From Cytophagaceae bacterium (lineage in GTDB: Bacteria; Bacteroidota; Bacteroidia; Cytophagales; Cytophagaceae), in contig JAGKWN010000085.1 in the NCBI GenBank assembly GCA_021151805.1, forward strand, positions 1 to 18,300: DNA of 18,300 bases, given 5' to 3'. Under the pieces are notes generated by a model, which worked only from the letters and a program-made list of their open reading frames with translations, did no database searches and was not told the DNA's origin. Of the stretch, positions 6,617-14,685 are shown piece after piece. Position 1 is the first letter of the stretch; the number at the start of each line of letters is the position of its first letter. Both the position numbers and the translations under genes were made by a program.

Positions 6617-7663
6617 ATGGCAGAAAATCAACTACCGGAAGAACTGGAAGACGGGTTCGCGGAAGACGAATTATTTGAGCACCACCGCGTGGTTTGCGAC
6701 CCCGGACAAACATTGCTGCGCATCGATAAATTTCTGATGTCGCGCATTCAGAATGCAACACGCTCCCGTATTCAATATGGTATTGAAGCTGAATCTGTTC
6801 GTGTAAACGATAAGCCAACCAAGGCGAGTTACAAAGTAAAACCGGGTGATGTAATTACTATTTCGTTACCGCATCCCCCACGTGAAAATGTATTGATCCC
6901 GGAAAATATTCCGCTGGATATTGTGTATGAAGATGATCAGATCCTGATCGTAAATAAAAAGCCGGGCATGGTGGTACACCCTGCGCACGGCAACTGGAGC
7001 GGTACATTGGTAAACGCCCTGGCTTACCATTTTGAAAATCTGCCGACGCACCGCAACGGAGAAATCCGTCCGGGTTTGGTACACCGCATCGATAAAGATA
7101 CTTCCGGTTTATTGGTAATTGCAAAAACTGATTATGCTATGACCTTCATGGCAAAACAATTTGCGGACCACACCATAGAGCGCACCTATTATGCAATAAC
7201 GTGGGGTACACCTCAGCCTAAAGACGGGACCATCCGCAATTACCTGGGAAGAAGCGCGAAAGACCGCAAGATTGTTGCCACCTACGACAACGAAGAAGAT
7301 GGCAAACTGGCGATCACACATTACAAAACTCTAAAAGCTTACCATTATGTTGCGTTGGTGCAATGTAATTTAGAGACCGGCCGCACGCATCAGATCCGCG
7401 CGCACATGCGGTCCATAGGCCATCCTTTATTTAATGACATGAGTTATGGTGGTGATGCAGTTGTTAAAGGAACCGTAACAGGCAAGTATAAACAGTTTGT
7501 TGAAAATTGCTTCAAACTATTACCACGACAGGCATTACATGCAAAGACCTTAGGCTTTATACACCCAACCACAAAAGAGTTCATGCAGTTCGACAGCAAG
7601 TTGCCGGAGGATATGCAGGCCGTACTCGATAAGTGGGAGCGTTATGTAGGTGAAGAAGTATAA
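6617..7663 (+). CDS. rluD: RluD-type 23S rRNA pseudouridine synthase
   Basis: A 348-residue RluA-family pseudouridine synthase. An acidic N-terminal stretch (1-22) leads to an S4 RNA-binding domain (about 33-82, with FLMSRI and SVRVNDKP), then the catalytic domain with HRIDKDTSGL at 156-165, where D159 is the catalytic aspartate. A conserved ETGRTHQIRAHM motif follows. RluD modifies helix 69 of 23S rRNA; paralogues with other targets exist, so the exact site is inferred. TACCTTTA, five bases before the ATG, resembles a -7 box and would imply a very short leader. A terminator follows at once. Confidence 0.88.
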   Translation: MAENQLPEELEDGFAEDELFEHHRVVCDPGQTLLRIDKFLMSRIQNATRSRIQYGIEAESVRVNDKPTKASYKVKPGDVITISLPHPPRENVLIPENIPLDIVYEDDQILIVNKKPGMVVHPAHGNWSGTLVNALAYHFENLPTHRNGEIRPGLVHRIDKDTSGLLVIAKTDYAMTFMAKQFADHTIERTYYAITWGTPQPKDGTIRNYLGRSAKDRKIVATYDNEEDGKLAITHYKTLKAYHYVALVQCNLETGRTHQIRAHMRSIGHPLFNDMSYGGDAVVKGTVTGKYKQFVENCFKLLPRQALHAKTLGFIHPTTKEFMQFDSKLPEDMQAVLDKWERYVGEEV

Positions 7664-7665
7664 TG

Positions 7666-7686
7666 AGTGCTTCGCACTTTATTTTT
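7666..7686 (+). terminator. Terminator after rluD
   Basis: AGTGC (7666-7670), loop TTC, GCACT (7674-7678), then TTATTTTT. A compact stem followed at once by a T-rich tract, three bases after the rluD stop codon. Confidence 0.6.
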
Positions 7687-7805
7687 AACGCAAAGAACAC
7701 AAAGAATAAACGCAAAGTCCGCAATATTCTCATTTAATTAAAAACATGAACATATCTTTCTTTATCCTTTGCGTTCTTTGCGAAAAAATTTTGCGCGCTT
7801 TGCGG
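7682..7805. repeat. CGCAAAGAACGCAAAG inverted repeat pair
   Basis: CGCAAAGAACACAAAG (7689-7704) pairs with CTTTGCGTTCTTTGCG (7767-7782) with one mismatch, and the similarity extends through the flanking TTTTT and ATAAA. A second CGCAAAG (7711-7717) and a matching inverted TTTGCGG (7799-7805) lie next to them. This fills most of the gap between rluD and the EamA transporter gene. CGCAAAGAACGCAAAG-like extragenic repeats occur in many unrelated bacteria (recalled, not searched). Confidence 0.65.
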
Positions 7806-7823
7806 TAAAAATCTGACCACTAG

Positions 7824-8645
7824 ATGACGCTCGGTATCCGTTACATGCTTATTTCCATTGTCTCTTTCTCACTCATGCATTTGTGTGTGAAGGCGATTCC
7901 GGAGATACCCGTTGTACAAACTATTTTTGTCCGGTCTGTCTTTTCCATAATATTCTGCTACATCGCCATCCATCAGGCAAAGGTTCCGATGTGGGGAAAC
8001 AACAAACCCTTTCTGGTGCTGCGTGGCTTGGTAGGCATGTTTTCTCTGATCTGTTTCTTTTACTCCATACAGCTCTTACCATTGGGAACAGCAGTAACCA
8101 TTGGCAATCTCGTACCTTTCTTTACGTTATTTCTTGCTTTCTTATTTCTGAAAGAAAAGATTCCGCATCTGAAATGGCTGTTTTTCGGCATCTCTTTTCT
8201 GGGTGTGTTTTTAATGAAAGGCTTGGACAAAGATTTGTCTACAGTTGGAATTGCTCTTGGTTTGTGCGCGGCCTTTTTCACCGCAACGGCGCACTTCGTA
8301 GTACGTACACTGCGCGACACCGACGATACCGCCGTGATCATGTTTTACTTTCCATTCATTACCATACCCTGTATGCTACCCTTTATCTTTACAGCATGGA
8401 AAACACCGGATGCGCGGGAATGGTTGTTCTTATTGTTGATTGGAATCACGACACATGTCGGCCAGCTTTTCCTGACCAAAGCCTATAAACACGAAGAGAT
8501 AAAAAATATTTCCTATGTGTATTACCTGGGGATTGTACTTTCCTTTTTCTACGGCATCACATTCTTCGGTGAGTACATCAGTCTGAAATCTTCGGTTGGC
8601 GTGGGTTTGGTGATTCTGGGAATGGTGCTGAATATTTTAGCTTAA
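7824..8645 (+). CDS. EamA/DMT-superfamily transporter
   Basis: A 273-residue integral membrane protein with about ten hydrophobic helices in two tandem EamA repeats (about 5-130 and 145-272). The first repeat contains the typical YSIQLLPLGTAVTIGNLVPF and FLFLKEKI, and the second ends with the related YYLGIVLSFFYGITFFGEYI. The family exports metabolites such as amino acids or nucleosides, and the substrate cannot be read from the sequence. It is convergent with mazG. Its stop codon lies inside a CTTAAGGC repeat. No promoter or ribosome binding site is clear. Confidence 0.85.
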   Translation: MTLGIRYMLISIVSFSLMHLCVKAIPEIPVVQTIFVRSVFSIIFCYIAIHQAKVPMWGNNKPFLVLRGLVGMFSLICFFYSIQLLPLGTAVTIGNLVPFFTLFLAFLFLKEKIPHLKWLFFGISFLGVFLMKGLDKDLSTVGIALGLCAAFFTATAHFVVRTLRDTDDTAVIMFYFPFITIPCMLPFIFTAWKTPDAREWLFLLLIGITTHVGQLFLTKAYKHEEIKNISYVYYLGIVLSFFYGITFFGEYISLKSSVGVGLVILGMVLNILA

Positions 8646-8779
8646 GGCGAAAGGCTTAAAGCCTAAAGCTTGTCATTCCTTTATTTTAACTTTAGTACTT
8701 TTAAAAGTGAGAATAAAATTTACAAACTAAAATGATTAATGAAACGCAAAAGCTTTAAGCCTTAGGCGTTCCGCCTTAA
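8642..8779. repeat. Inverted CTTAAGGC repeats between convergent genes
   Basis: The left copy (8641-8670, CTTAAGGCGAAAGGCTTAAA then GCCTAAAGCTT) and the right copy (8748-8779) are inverted relative to each other. Each contains its own small hairpin, AGGCTTaAAGCCT on the left and GGCG/CGCC around TTC on the right. Each overlaps the stop codon of the gene it follows: the EamA transporter on the left, mazG on the right. A related sequence surrounds the stop of the deaminase gene at 5491-5516. They could serve as terminators. Confidence 0.65.
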
Positions 8780-9570
8780 GTCTTCTTCGCTGCATTCCAG
8801 TATTCATCCATCTCAGCGAGGCTCATGGTGTTTAACTGCTTACCGTCTTTTTTGGATTCTCTTTCCAGATATTGAAAACGTTTGATGAATTTCTTATTGG
8901 TTCGTTCCAATGCATCTTCAGGGTTGATGTTCAGGAAGCGTGCGTAATTGATCAGAGAGAAAAATAAATCACCGAGTTCACCTTCGGCCTTAAACGCATC
9001 AATTTTTTTATCGTCTTCAATATTAAATTCCTGTTTGAATTCGGCCATCTCTTCTTCCACCTTTTCCCAAACCTGTTTCTTTTCTTCCCAGTCGAAACCA
9101 GCGCCGCGGGCCTTCTCCTGTATGCGCGTGGCCTTGATCATGGCCGGTAGTGATTTTGGAACACCGCTTAAAATAGATTCTTCCTTCGGTTTTTCCGTCA
9201 TCTTGATCTGCTCCCAGTTTTTCTTTACAGCTTCTTCGTCTTCTGCCTTTACATCGCCATAAATATGCGGGTGGCGGCGGATCATCTTTTCCGAGAGTGT
9301 ATTCAGAACATCTGCAATATCAAAGGCATTAGTTTCTGAAGCGATCCGGGCATAAAAGACCAGGTGTAGCATAATATCGCCCAACTCTTTTTTGATTTCG
9401 TCCATGTTCCTGTCGACAATGGCATCCGAGAGTTCAAACGTTTCTTCAATGGTTAGATAGCGTAAGCTTTCAATGGTTTGTTTTTTATCCCACGGACATT
9501 GTTCCCGCAGTTCATCCATGATCGTCAACAACCGGTCAAATGCTTTTAATTGCTCTGCTCTTGAATTCAT
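8776..9570 (-). CDS. mazG: MazG nucleoside triphosphate pyrophosphohydrolase
   Basis: A 264-residue cytosolic enzyme that hydrolyses nucleoside triphosphates to monophosphates plus pyrophosphate. It has two MazG domains. The first holds CPWD (25-28), EExxE at 42-46 (EETFE) and ELGD at 62-65; the second contains EMAEFKQE and a second ELGDLFFSLINYARF. This is the full-length two-domain form, as in E. coli. An open frame extends eight codons upstream, but ATG 9570 (MNSRAEQLKAF) gives the normal start. It is convergent with the EamA transporter gene and divergent from the phosphohexomutase operon. Confidence 0.92.
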   Translation of the reverse strand: MNSRAEQLKAFDRLLTIMDELREQCPWDKKQTIESLRYLTIEETFELSDAIVDRNMDEIKKELGDIMLHLVFYARIASETNAFDIADVLNTLSEKMIRRHPHIYGDVKAEDEEAVKKNWEQIKMTEKPKEESILSGVPKSLPAMIKATRIQEKARGAGFDWEEKKQVWEKVEEEMAEFKQEFNIEDDKKIDAFKAEGELGDLFFSLINYARFLNINPEDALERTNKKFIKRFQYLERESKKDGKQLNTMSLAEMDEYWNAAKKT

Positions 9571-9689
9571 AATAAAAAGACGTTTATATAACAAATAACC
9601 ATATTCTATCTACTAATGCTTGTTTTCACGGAGAAATTTTAGCCGGATGTTGATAAAATATTTGTTTGTATAATTTTAAAAAGAAAAGA

Positions 9690-9718
9690 TTGTATATGGT
9701 TTCTGTTTTGTAAATTTG
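9690..9718 (+). promoter_or_regulatory. Bacteroidota-type promoter of the phosphohexomutase operon
   Basis: TTGT (9690-9693), 17 bases, then TAAATTTG (9711-9718), an exact TAnnTTTG. Transcription would begin a few bases later, about 20 bases upstream of the GTG start at 9743. This location argues against the TTG at 9716, which lies inside the -7 box. Confidence 0.65.
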
Positions 9719-9742
9719 GTTACACAACAAATCTTTTTAACT

Positions 9743-11146
9743 GTGACTTTAATTAAATCTATTTCCGGAATCCGCGGAACCATCGGCGGTAAACCCGGCG
9801 ACTCGTTAACTCCGATCGATGTGGCAAAATTTGCTGCAGCATACGGAACATGGGCAAGAGGTGCTTCAAACAACAATAAGATCGTTATCGGCCGTGATGC
9901 CCGTTTATCGGGACCATGGATTTCTTCCATCGTTACAGAAACATTACGCTGCCTTGGTTTTGATGTAGTTGATTTAGGTTTATCAACGACACCAACGGTA
10001 GAAATGGCTGTTGTATGGGAGCAGGCTGCCGGCGGTATCATCATTACTGCCAGCCACAACCCGGGCCAATGGAACGCCTTGAAGTTACTGAACTCCAACG
10101 GTGAGTTCGTTTCAGAGCGCGACGGCAAAAAAATTCTGGTTCTTGCTAAAAAAGAAAATATTGAATTCGTAGATGTAAAACATTTTGGTACTTACCGCAA
10201 AGACGACAGCTACATTCAAAAACATATTGACGCTATTCTAAAATTACCATTGGTAGATGTGGCAGCTATCAAGGCAAAGGACTTCTCTGTTGCCATTGAT
10301 TGTGTAAATTCTACCGGCGGTATTGCATTGCCTCTGCTGCTGAAAGCATTGGGCGTCAAAAAAGTTGCTTCGTTCTACTGCGAACCCGATGGACACTTCC
10401 CGCATAATCCCGAACCGCTGCCGGAAAACCTTTCATTCATTTCCAATGAAATTGAAAAAGGTCATTACGATTTAGGTATTGTAGTAGATCCGGATGTTGA
10501 CCGTTTGTGTTTTGTGAACGAAGACGGCAGCATGTTCGGTGAAGAATACACACTGGTTGCCATTGCAGATTATGTATTGAAAAATACGCCGGGCAATACG
10601 GTTTCAAACCTTTCTTCAACAAGAGCATTAAAAGATGTAACAGAGAAACATGGTAAAAACTACATTGCTTCTGCTGTTGGCGAAGTGAACGTGGTTACAG
10701 CCATGAAAAAGAACAAAGCCGTGATCGGCGGTGAAGGCAACGGTGGTGTCATCTATCCGGAACTGCACTACGGCCGTGATGCTTTAGTGGGTATCGCTTT
10801 ATTCCTTTCACACCTGGCGAAATACGGGAAGTCTATTTCCATGATGCGCGCCAGCTACCCGAACTATGTTATTTCAAAAAATAAAATTGAATTGACACCG
10901 GAGATTGATGTGGATTGTGTGATCGAAAAAATAAAAGAACATTACGCAAAAACACCGATGATCACTGTCGACGGCGTACGCTTTGACTTTGAAGCCGGTT
11001 GGGTGCACTTACGTAAATCCAATACCGAGCCGATCATCCGTATCTATGCTGAAGCAGACACCCATGCAACGGCCGATAATCTGGCGCACAAAATCATCAA
11101 CGATATAAAAGAAGTGCTTGAAACCAATGCGTGTTTACTTAGATAA
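9743..11146 (+). CDS. glmM: Phosphoglucosamine mutase / phosphohexomutase
   Basis: A 467-residue alpha-D-phosphohexomutase. TASHNP at 101-106 carries the phosphoserine S103, DPDVDR (248-253) binds the metal, GGEGNGG (328-334) recognises the sugar, and RKSNTEPIIRIYAEA near the end binds the phosphate. Length and motifs fit GlmM, which makes glucosamine-1-phosphate for the cell wall, although a phosphomannomutase/phosphoglucomutase role cannot be excluded. The start is the GTG at 9743 (MTLIKSISGIRGT, the family's usual N-terminus). A TTG 27 bases upstream would sit inside the promoter. The gene overlaps the next by 20 bases and heads a three-gene operon. Confidence 0.88.
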   Translation: MTLIKSISGIRGTIGGKPGDSLTPIDVAKFAAAYGTWARGASNNNKIVIGRDARLSGPWISSIVTETLRCLGFDVVDLGLSTTPTVEMAVVWEQAAGGIIITASHNPGQWNALKLLNSNGEFVSERDGKKILVLAKKENIEFVDVKHFGTYRKDDSYIQKHIDAILKLPLVDVAAIKAKDFSVAIDCVNSTGGIALPLLLKALGVKKVASFYCEPDGHFPHNPEPLPENLSFISNEIEKGHYDLGIVVDPDVDRLCFVNEDGSMFGEEYTLVAIADYVLKNTPGNTVSNLSSTRALKDVTEKHGKNYIASAVGEVNVVTAMKKNKAVIGGEGNGGVIYPELHYGRDALVGIALFLSHLAKYGKSISMMRASYPNYVISKNKIELTPEIDVDCVIEKIKEHYAKTPMITVDGVRFDFEAGWVHLRKSNTEPIIRIYAEADTHATADNLAHKIINDIKEVLETNACLLR

Positions 11147-12254
11147 TGCAGCAACAACGGCTTTAGATCCGCAGGTTCTCGAAGCCATGATGCCTTATTT
11201 AACCGACCGCTTTGGCAATGCTTCTTCCATACACGGGCACGGCCGCGAAACGCGGTCGGCCATTGAGATCGCGCGCAAGAAAATTGCCGACCTGCTGAAC
11301 ACAACAGCAGCGGAGATCTTTTTTACTTCCGGCGGAACCGAAGCGGATAATACTGCAATTATCGGCGTGGTTGAAAAGCACAACATCAAACATATCATTA
11401 CCAGCCGGCTGGAACATCATGCTGTGCTGCATACCGTACAGTACCTGGAAAAACTGAACCGCGTTGCGGTACATTATGTAGATGTAAATGAGCAGGGAGT
11501 TGTTGACCTGGTTGATCTTGAATCGTTGCTGAAAACAAATACCGGTGTGTTGGTCAGCCTCATGCATGGCAACAACGAGATCGGCAATATGCTGGATCTG
11601 AAAAAAACCGGTGAGCTTTGTCAGCAGTACAAGGCATTTTTCCACAGCGATACGGTACAGACCATCGGTCATTATCCATTACATTTATATTCCCTGCCGG
11701 TAGATTTCATTGCCGGTTCCGCGCATAAATTCCATGGACCAAAGGGAATTGGCTTGCTCTATCTAAAAGCAGGTTCAACGATTTACCCGTATCTGCATGG
11801 CGGTGCGCAGGAACGGAACATGCGCGGCGGTACAGAAAATACGGCAGCCATTGTAGGTATGGCCAAAGCCCTGGAGCTTGCCTACCAGCGCATGGATGAA
11901 GACCGTGTTCATATCACGGGTCTGAAAAAATACATGATTGAAGAACTGAATAAAATTCCTGGTTTATTATTCAACGGGCAATCGGCTGATATCGATAAAA
12001 GCCTGATGCATGTATTGAACGTAAGTCTGCCACCATCAGAAAACAATGAAATGCTGGTGATGAATCTGGACATTGCGAAGATTTCCGCATCAGCCGGAAG
12101 TGCCTGCACCAGCGGCACGAATATTGGTTCACATGTACTGGAAGCCATCGGCGCCAAAGACGACTGGGGCTATGTGCGCTTTTCTTTTGGAAGATATAAT
12201 ACCAAAGAGGAAATAGACTACTGCATTAAAACGTTAGTAAAGAGTATTAAGTAA
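11127..12254 (+). CDS. Cysteine desulfurase (NifS/IscS type)
   Basis: A 375-residue class V PLP aminotransferase that should move sulfur from cysteine for Fe-S clusters or tRNA thiolation. Visible are VYLDNAATT at the start, H97 in RLEHHAVL (stacks on PLP), MHGNNEIG (146-153), D175 in HSDTVQTIG, the PLP lysine K201 in GSAHKFHGPKG, and the active-site C327 in SAGSACTSG on its mobile loop. ATG 11127 is chosen because the protein then begins MRVYLDNAATT as the family does; a TTG nine bases earlier is less likely. No isc or suf genes lie nearby, so its partner is unknown. Confidence 0.9.
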   Translation: MRVYLDNAATTALDPQVLEAMMPYLTDRFGNASSIHGHGRETRSAIEIARKKIADLLNTTAAEIFFTSGGTEADNTAIIGVVEKHNIKHIITSRLEHHAVLHTVQYLEKLNRVAVHYVDVNEQGVVDLVDLESLLKTNTGVLVSLMHGNNEIGNMLDLKKTGELCQQYKAFFHSDTVQTIGHYPLHLYSLPVDFIAGSAHKFHGPKGIGLLYLKAGSTIYPYLHGGAQERNMRGGTENTAAIVGMAKALELAYQRMDEDRVHITGLKKYMIEELNKIPGLLFNGQSADIDKSLMHVLNVSLPPSENNEMLVMNLDIAKISASAGSACTSGTNIGSHVLEAIGAKDDWGYVRFSFGRYNTKEEIDYCIKTLVKSIK

Positions 12255-12264
12255 CCGTACCATT

Positions 12265-12813
12265 ATGAAAAAAATCATCGTATTCCTTTTATTCACTGCT
12301 GTATCAACGGCTTGTGCTGTTGCACAGACAGGTTCAGCATTTCCGAACATCGCAACAAAAAAATTAAGCGGACAATCTTTCCCGGTTCCTGACAGTGTGA
12401 AAGGGAAGTACAGCGTGGTTGGTATTGCCTTTTCTAAAAAGGCCGAAGAAAGTTTGAAGACCTGGTACCAACCGGCATACCAAACATTCATTCAAAAAAA
12501 GAAAACCGTGTTTGCGGCAGAGGTATATAACGTAAACACGTATTTTGTTGCCGTTGTTACCGGAACAAACAAAGTTGCGGCCGGTGATATTGTAAAAGCC
12601 ATACAAACTCAAACACAAAAAGAATTGCAACCCTATGTATTAACCTATGTAGGAGAATTTACTTCGTACAAAAAAACACTGAACATTGTAGAAAATGATG
12701 AACCATATTTCTTTGTTCTGGATGATAAAGGCGTAATCACGCATGTAACAAAAGGCGCATACACAGCGCAAAAGCTGGCCGAAGTAGAAGCCGCGCTGAC
12801 CGCGGGTGAATAA
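12265..12813 (+). CDS. Exported thioredoxin-fold-like protein without catalytic cysteines
   Basis: A 182-residue protein with a signal peptide (1-20, ending ACAVA before Q21). The mature part looks like a thioredoxin/peroxiredoxin fold: FPNIATKKLSGQSFPVP, then GKYSVVGIAFSKKAEESLKTW (split around residues 47-67), and a final PYFFVLDDKGVITHVTKGAY (148-167). The only cysteine, C17, is in the signal peptide, so it cannot do thiol chemistry; a structural or binding role is inferred. The KGKYSVVGIAF...W pattern faintly recalls ATP10-like proteins. It begins 10 bases after the desulfurase stop and is the last gene of the operon. Confidence 0.7.
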   Translation: MKKIIVFLLFTAVSTACAVAQTGSAFPNIATKKLSGQSFPVPDSVKGKYSVVGIAFSKKAEESLKTWYQPAYQTFIQKKKTVFAAEVYNVNTYFVAVVTGTNKVAAGDIVKAIQTQTQKELQPYVLTYVGEFTSYKKTLNIVENDEPYFFVLDDKGVITHVTKGAYTAQKLAEVEAALTAGE

Positions 12814-12820
12814 ATGAATT

Positions 12821-12866
12821 AACCTTCCAGTGTATTTTTTAAAATACCTGGAGGTTTAACTTTTCT
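12821..12866 (+). terminator. Terminator of the phosphohexomutase operon
   Basis: AACCTTCCAG pairs with CTGGAGGTT and TATTTT with AAAATA across a two-base loop, followed by TTTAACTTTTC. It lies 8 bases past the stop of the last gene and before the symporter start, separating the two transcripts. Confidence 0.65.
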
Positions 12867-12888
12867 TTGAAGCTCTTTCTCAATCTTT

Positions 12889-14166
12889 ATGAAAAGAATT
12901 TTTTCCAATCTTACCTTCTGGGTGCTGACTGCCATTGTGCTTGGTATATGGCTTGGACATGTTTATCCGCAGACCGCATTGATACCGGTATTGGATAAAC
13001 CCTTGAAATTAAATCTTTACCTCGCTGACATCGAAATCAAAACAACTTTTGCCGAATTCCTCAGCAGCCTGTTTATTTCTCTGGTTAAACTATTCATCAA
13101 CCCAATCATCTTTTTAACAATAACGCTGGGCATCGCTTCCATGAGTGATTTGAAAAAGGCCGGTAAAGTTGGAGCAAAAGCATTATTGTATTTTGAAATT
13201 GTAACAACCTTCGCGCTGCTGATTGGTGTTGGTGCGGCCTGGGTCATCCGTCCGGGTGACGGCGTGGCAACATCTTCCGTTGCAGGCGGTGATATCAGCA
13301 AGTATACAAAAGGGGCAGAAGATTTCAGCTGGCTGCATTTTTTAAAAGACAATGTAACGCTGCAGGTTGTATTGATCGCCATTGTTTCAGGAATCCTGCT
13401 CAGCAGATACCACAAACGTCAGCAGCTGATTGATTGGCTTCAACCCATTTCCAAAAAACTATTTAAAGCCCTGCATTATGTGATGCTGCTGGCTCCCATC
13501 GGGGCCTTCGGCGGTATGGCCTATACAATCTCCAAATACGGACTGGCAACTTTACTCCCCCTTGGTAAGCTCATGCTGACAGTTTACATCACCATGGCAC
13601 TTTTTATTTTCGTCGTACTCGGTCTGATCTTATGGTATTACAAAATCCGTTTGTGGTCGTTGCTCAAATATATTCGTGAAGAACTATTGATTGTATTGGG
13701 AACATCATCATCCGAAGCGGCGTTGCCTTCGCTTATGGAAAAGCTTGAACGCATGGGCTGTTCCAAACCGGTTGTTGGGCTGGTTGTACCAGCTGGTTAC
13801 TCCTTCAACTTAGACGGCACAACAATCTATCTTTCCATGTCGGTATTATTTCTGGCGCAGGTATTTCATGTGCACCTCGATCTTTCGCAAATCCTCTCCA
13901 TCATTGGCATTCTGCTGATCACCTCTAAAGGCGCCGCGGGTGTAACAGGTAGCGGATTCATTGTGCTGGCATCCACCTTAACGGCAGTAAAAGTTATTCC
14001 GGTGGAAGGTCTTGCTTTGTTACTGGCTGTAGACCGCTTTATGTCGGAGGCCAGAGCTATTACCAATTTTATCGGCAACAGTGTAGCAACCGTTTTTCTG
14101 GCAAATAATGAAAACGAATTTGACCGTGGAAAAATGGAAACAGCGTTTGGCGCAAGTAACAATTGA
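12889..14166 (+). CDS. DctA-like dicarboxylate/amino acid:cation symporter
   Basis: A 425-residue member of the DAACS (SLC1) family, taking up C4-dicarboxylates or acidic amino acids with Na+ or H+. The re-entrant loop HP1 motif is TSSSEAALP (272-280), the TM7 motif is PAGYSFNLDGT (301-311), HP2 shows TSKGAAGVTGSGF (345-357), and TM8 shows DRFMSEARAITN (382-393). The last is closest to DctA-type transporters, so succinate, fumarate or malate is the best guess. A serine-rich HP1 and full length suggest a working protein. The stop codon directly abuts a palindromic repeat. Confidence 0.9.
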   Translation: MKRIFSNLTFWVLTAIVLGIWLGHVYPQTALIPVLDKPLKLNLYLADIEIKTTFAEFLSSLFISLVKLFINPIIFLTITLGIASMSDLKKAGKVGAKALLYFEIVTTFALLIGVGAAWVIRPGDGVATSSVAGGDISKYTKGAEDFSWLHFLKDNVTLQVVLIAIVSGILLSRYHKRQQLIDWLQPISKKLFKALHYVMLLAPIGAFGGMAYTISKYGLATLLPLGKLMLTVYITMALFIFVVLGLILWYYKIRLWSLLKYIREELLIVLGTSSSEAALPSLMEKLERMGCSKPVVGLVVPAGYSFNLDGTTIYLSMSVLFLAQVFHVHLDLSQILSIIGILLITSKGAAGVTGSGFIVLASTLTAVKVIPVEGLALLLAVDRFMSEARAITNFIGNSVATVFLANNENEFDRGKMETAFGASNN

Positions 14167-14227
14167 AGCCTATAAGGTTTTCGTGAAACAAAGATGCGTT
14201 GATTAACAAAGAAAACCTTATAGGTTT
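14167..14227. repeat. Palindromic repeat family A, copy 1
   Basis: The arms AGCCTATAAGGTTTTC (14167-14182) and GAAAACCTTATAGGTTT (14211-14227) pair with a 28-base loop containing AAAGATGCGTTGATTAACAA. The loop as well as the arms is conserved in copy 2 at 15320-15376. It starts directly after the symporter stop codon. It may act in 3'-end formation, though no long T-tract follows. Confidence 0.75.
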
Positions 14228-14240
14228 GGTTAACCGTTCC

Positions 14241-14340
14241 GCTAACGAATCCTCCAAGGTCTTGCTCTGATTAGTAATACTGGTCATTCATTAAAGTACT
14301 GATAATAGATACTCCAGACCTAGGAGGATTTCTTTGAAGA
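14241..14340. repeat. Structured 100-bp repeat family B, copy 1
   Basis: The element has outer arms AATCCTCCAAGGTCT (14249-14263) and AGACCTAGGAGGATT (14316-14330) with one mismatch, weaker inner pairing (TAATACT with AGTACTGATAA), and a conserved trailer TTTCTTTGAAGA. A second copy in the same orientation lies at 16312-16411. No open frame runs through it. It could be a MITE-like element or a structured RNA. Confidence 0.75.
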
Positions 14341-14622
14341 CGACGACCTCTCTTTACACAAGCGATGGTATTGATGGCATTGTAAAATTTTACAACCTGA
14401 TCTATGTGCCACAAACCAGGAAGTACACCTTATAGATTTTTTACTATATCTTCCTTTCTGTCGACTGGATGGGAAAGTTTTACATGAGAATAATCCAAGT
14501 TTACGATAGATTACCTGTAACACATATTCTATAATTTGAAATTTTTCTTTTAAGCCAATTCCATCGTATACTGCATAAAAACAGCTTGTTGATAACTTCA
14601 TTTCAAGTTTAAATGAAGGATG
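14341..14622. other. Intergenic stretch without a supported gene
   Basis: A minus-strand frame of 93 codons (14601-14320) starts MKLSTSCFYAVYDGIGLKEK, but its second half turns cysteine- and serine-rich and runs into repeat B, so it looks like an accidental frame or a decayed gene. No ribosomal signal, promoter or family match supports it. Nothing else was recognised here. Confidence 0.4.
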
Positions 14623-14623
14623 T

Positions 14624-14655
14624 TTTGAAACTTTAACATTATAATAATATATTTA
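14624..14655 (+). promoter_or_regulatory. Promoter of the RDD gene
   Basis: TTTG (14624-14627), 20 bases, then TATATTTA (14648-14655), matching TAnnTTTG in all but the last base. It lies 30 bases upstream of the ATG at 14686, in a very AT-rich leader. Confidence 0.5.
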
Positions 14656-14685
14656 ATCTTATAACTTTTAAACTTTATTTTAAAA

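Noticed and set aside
7883..8488. Plus-strand 201-codon frame inside the EamA transporter gene
   Set aside because: It overlaps a convincing ten-helix transporter in another frame and its translation has no coherent domain pattern.
9716..9718. TTG start for the phosphohexomutase
   Set aside because: It lies inside the TAAATTTG promoter box, and the family's N-terminus begins at the GTG at 9743.
11199..11672. Minus-strand 157-codon frame opposite the cysteine desulfurase gene
   Set aside because: The plus-strand frame has all desulfurase motifs; the antisense frame is a by-product of its codon use.
12265..12813. Working peroxiredoxin or thioredoxin assignment for the 182-residue exported protein
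   Set aside because: The mature protein has no cysteine at all; only the fold resemblance is kept.
14320..14601. Minus-strand 93-codon frame
   Set aside because: The second half has low-quality composition and runs into repeat B; no homology or promoter recognised, so it was kept only as an intergenic note.
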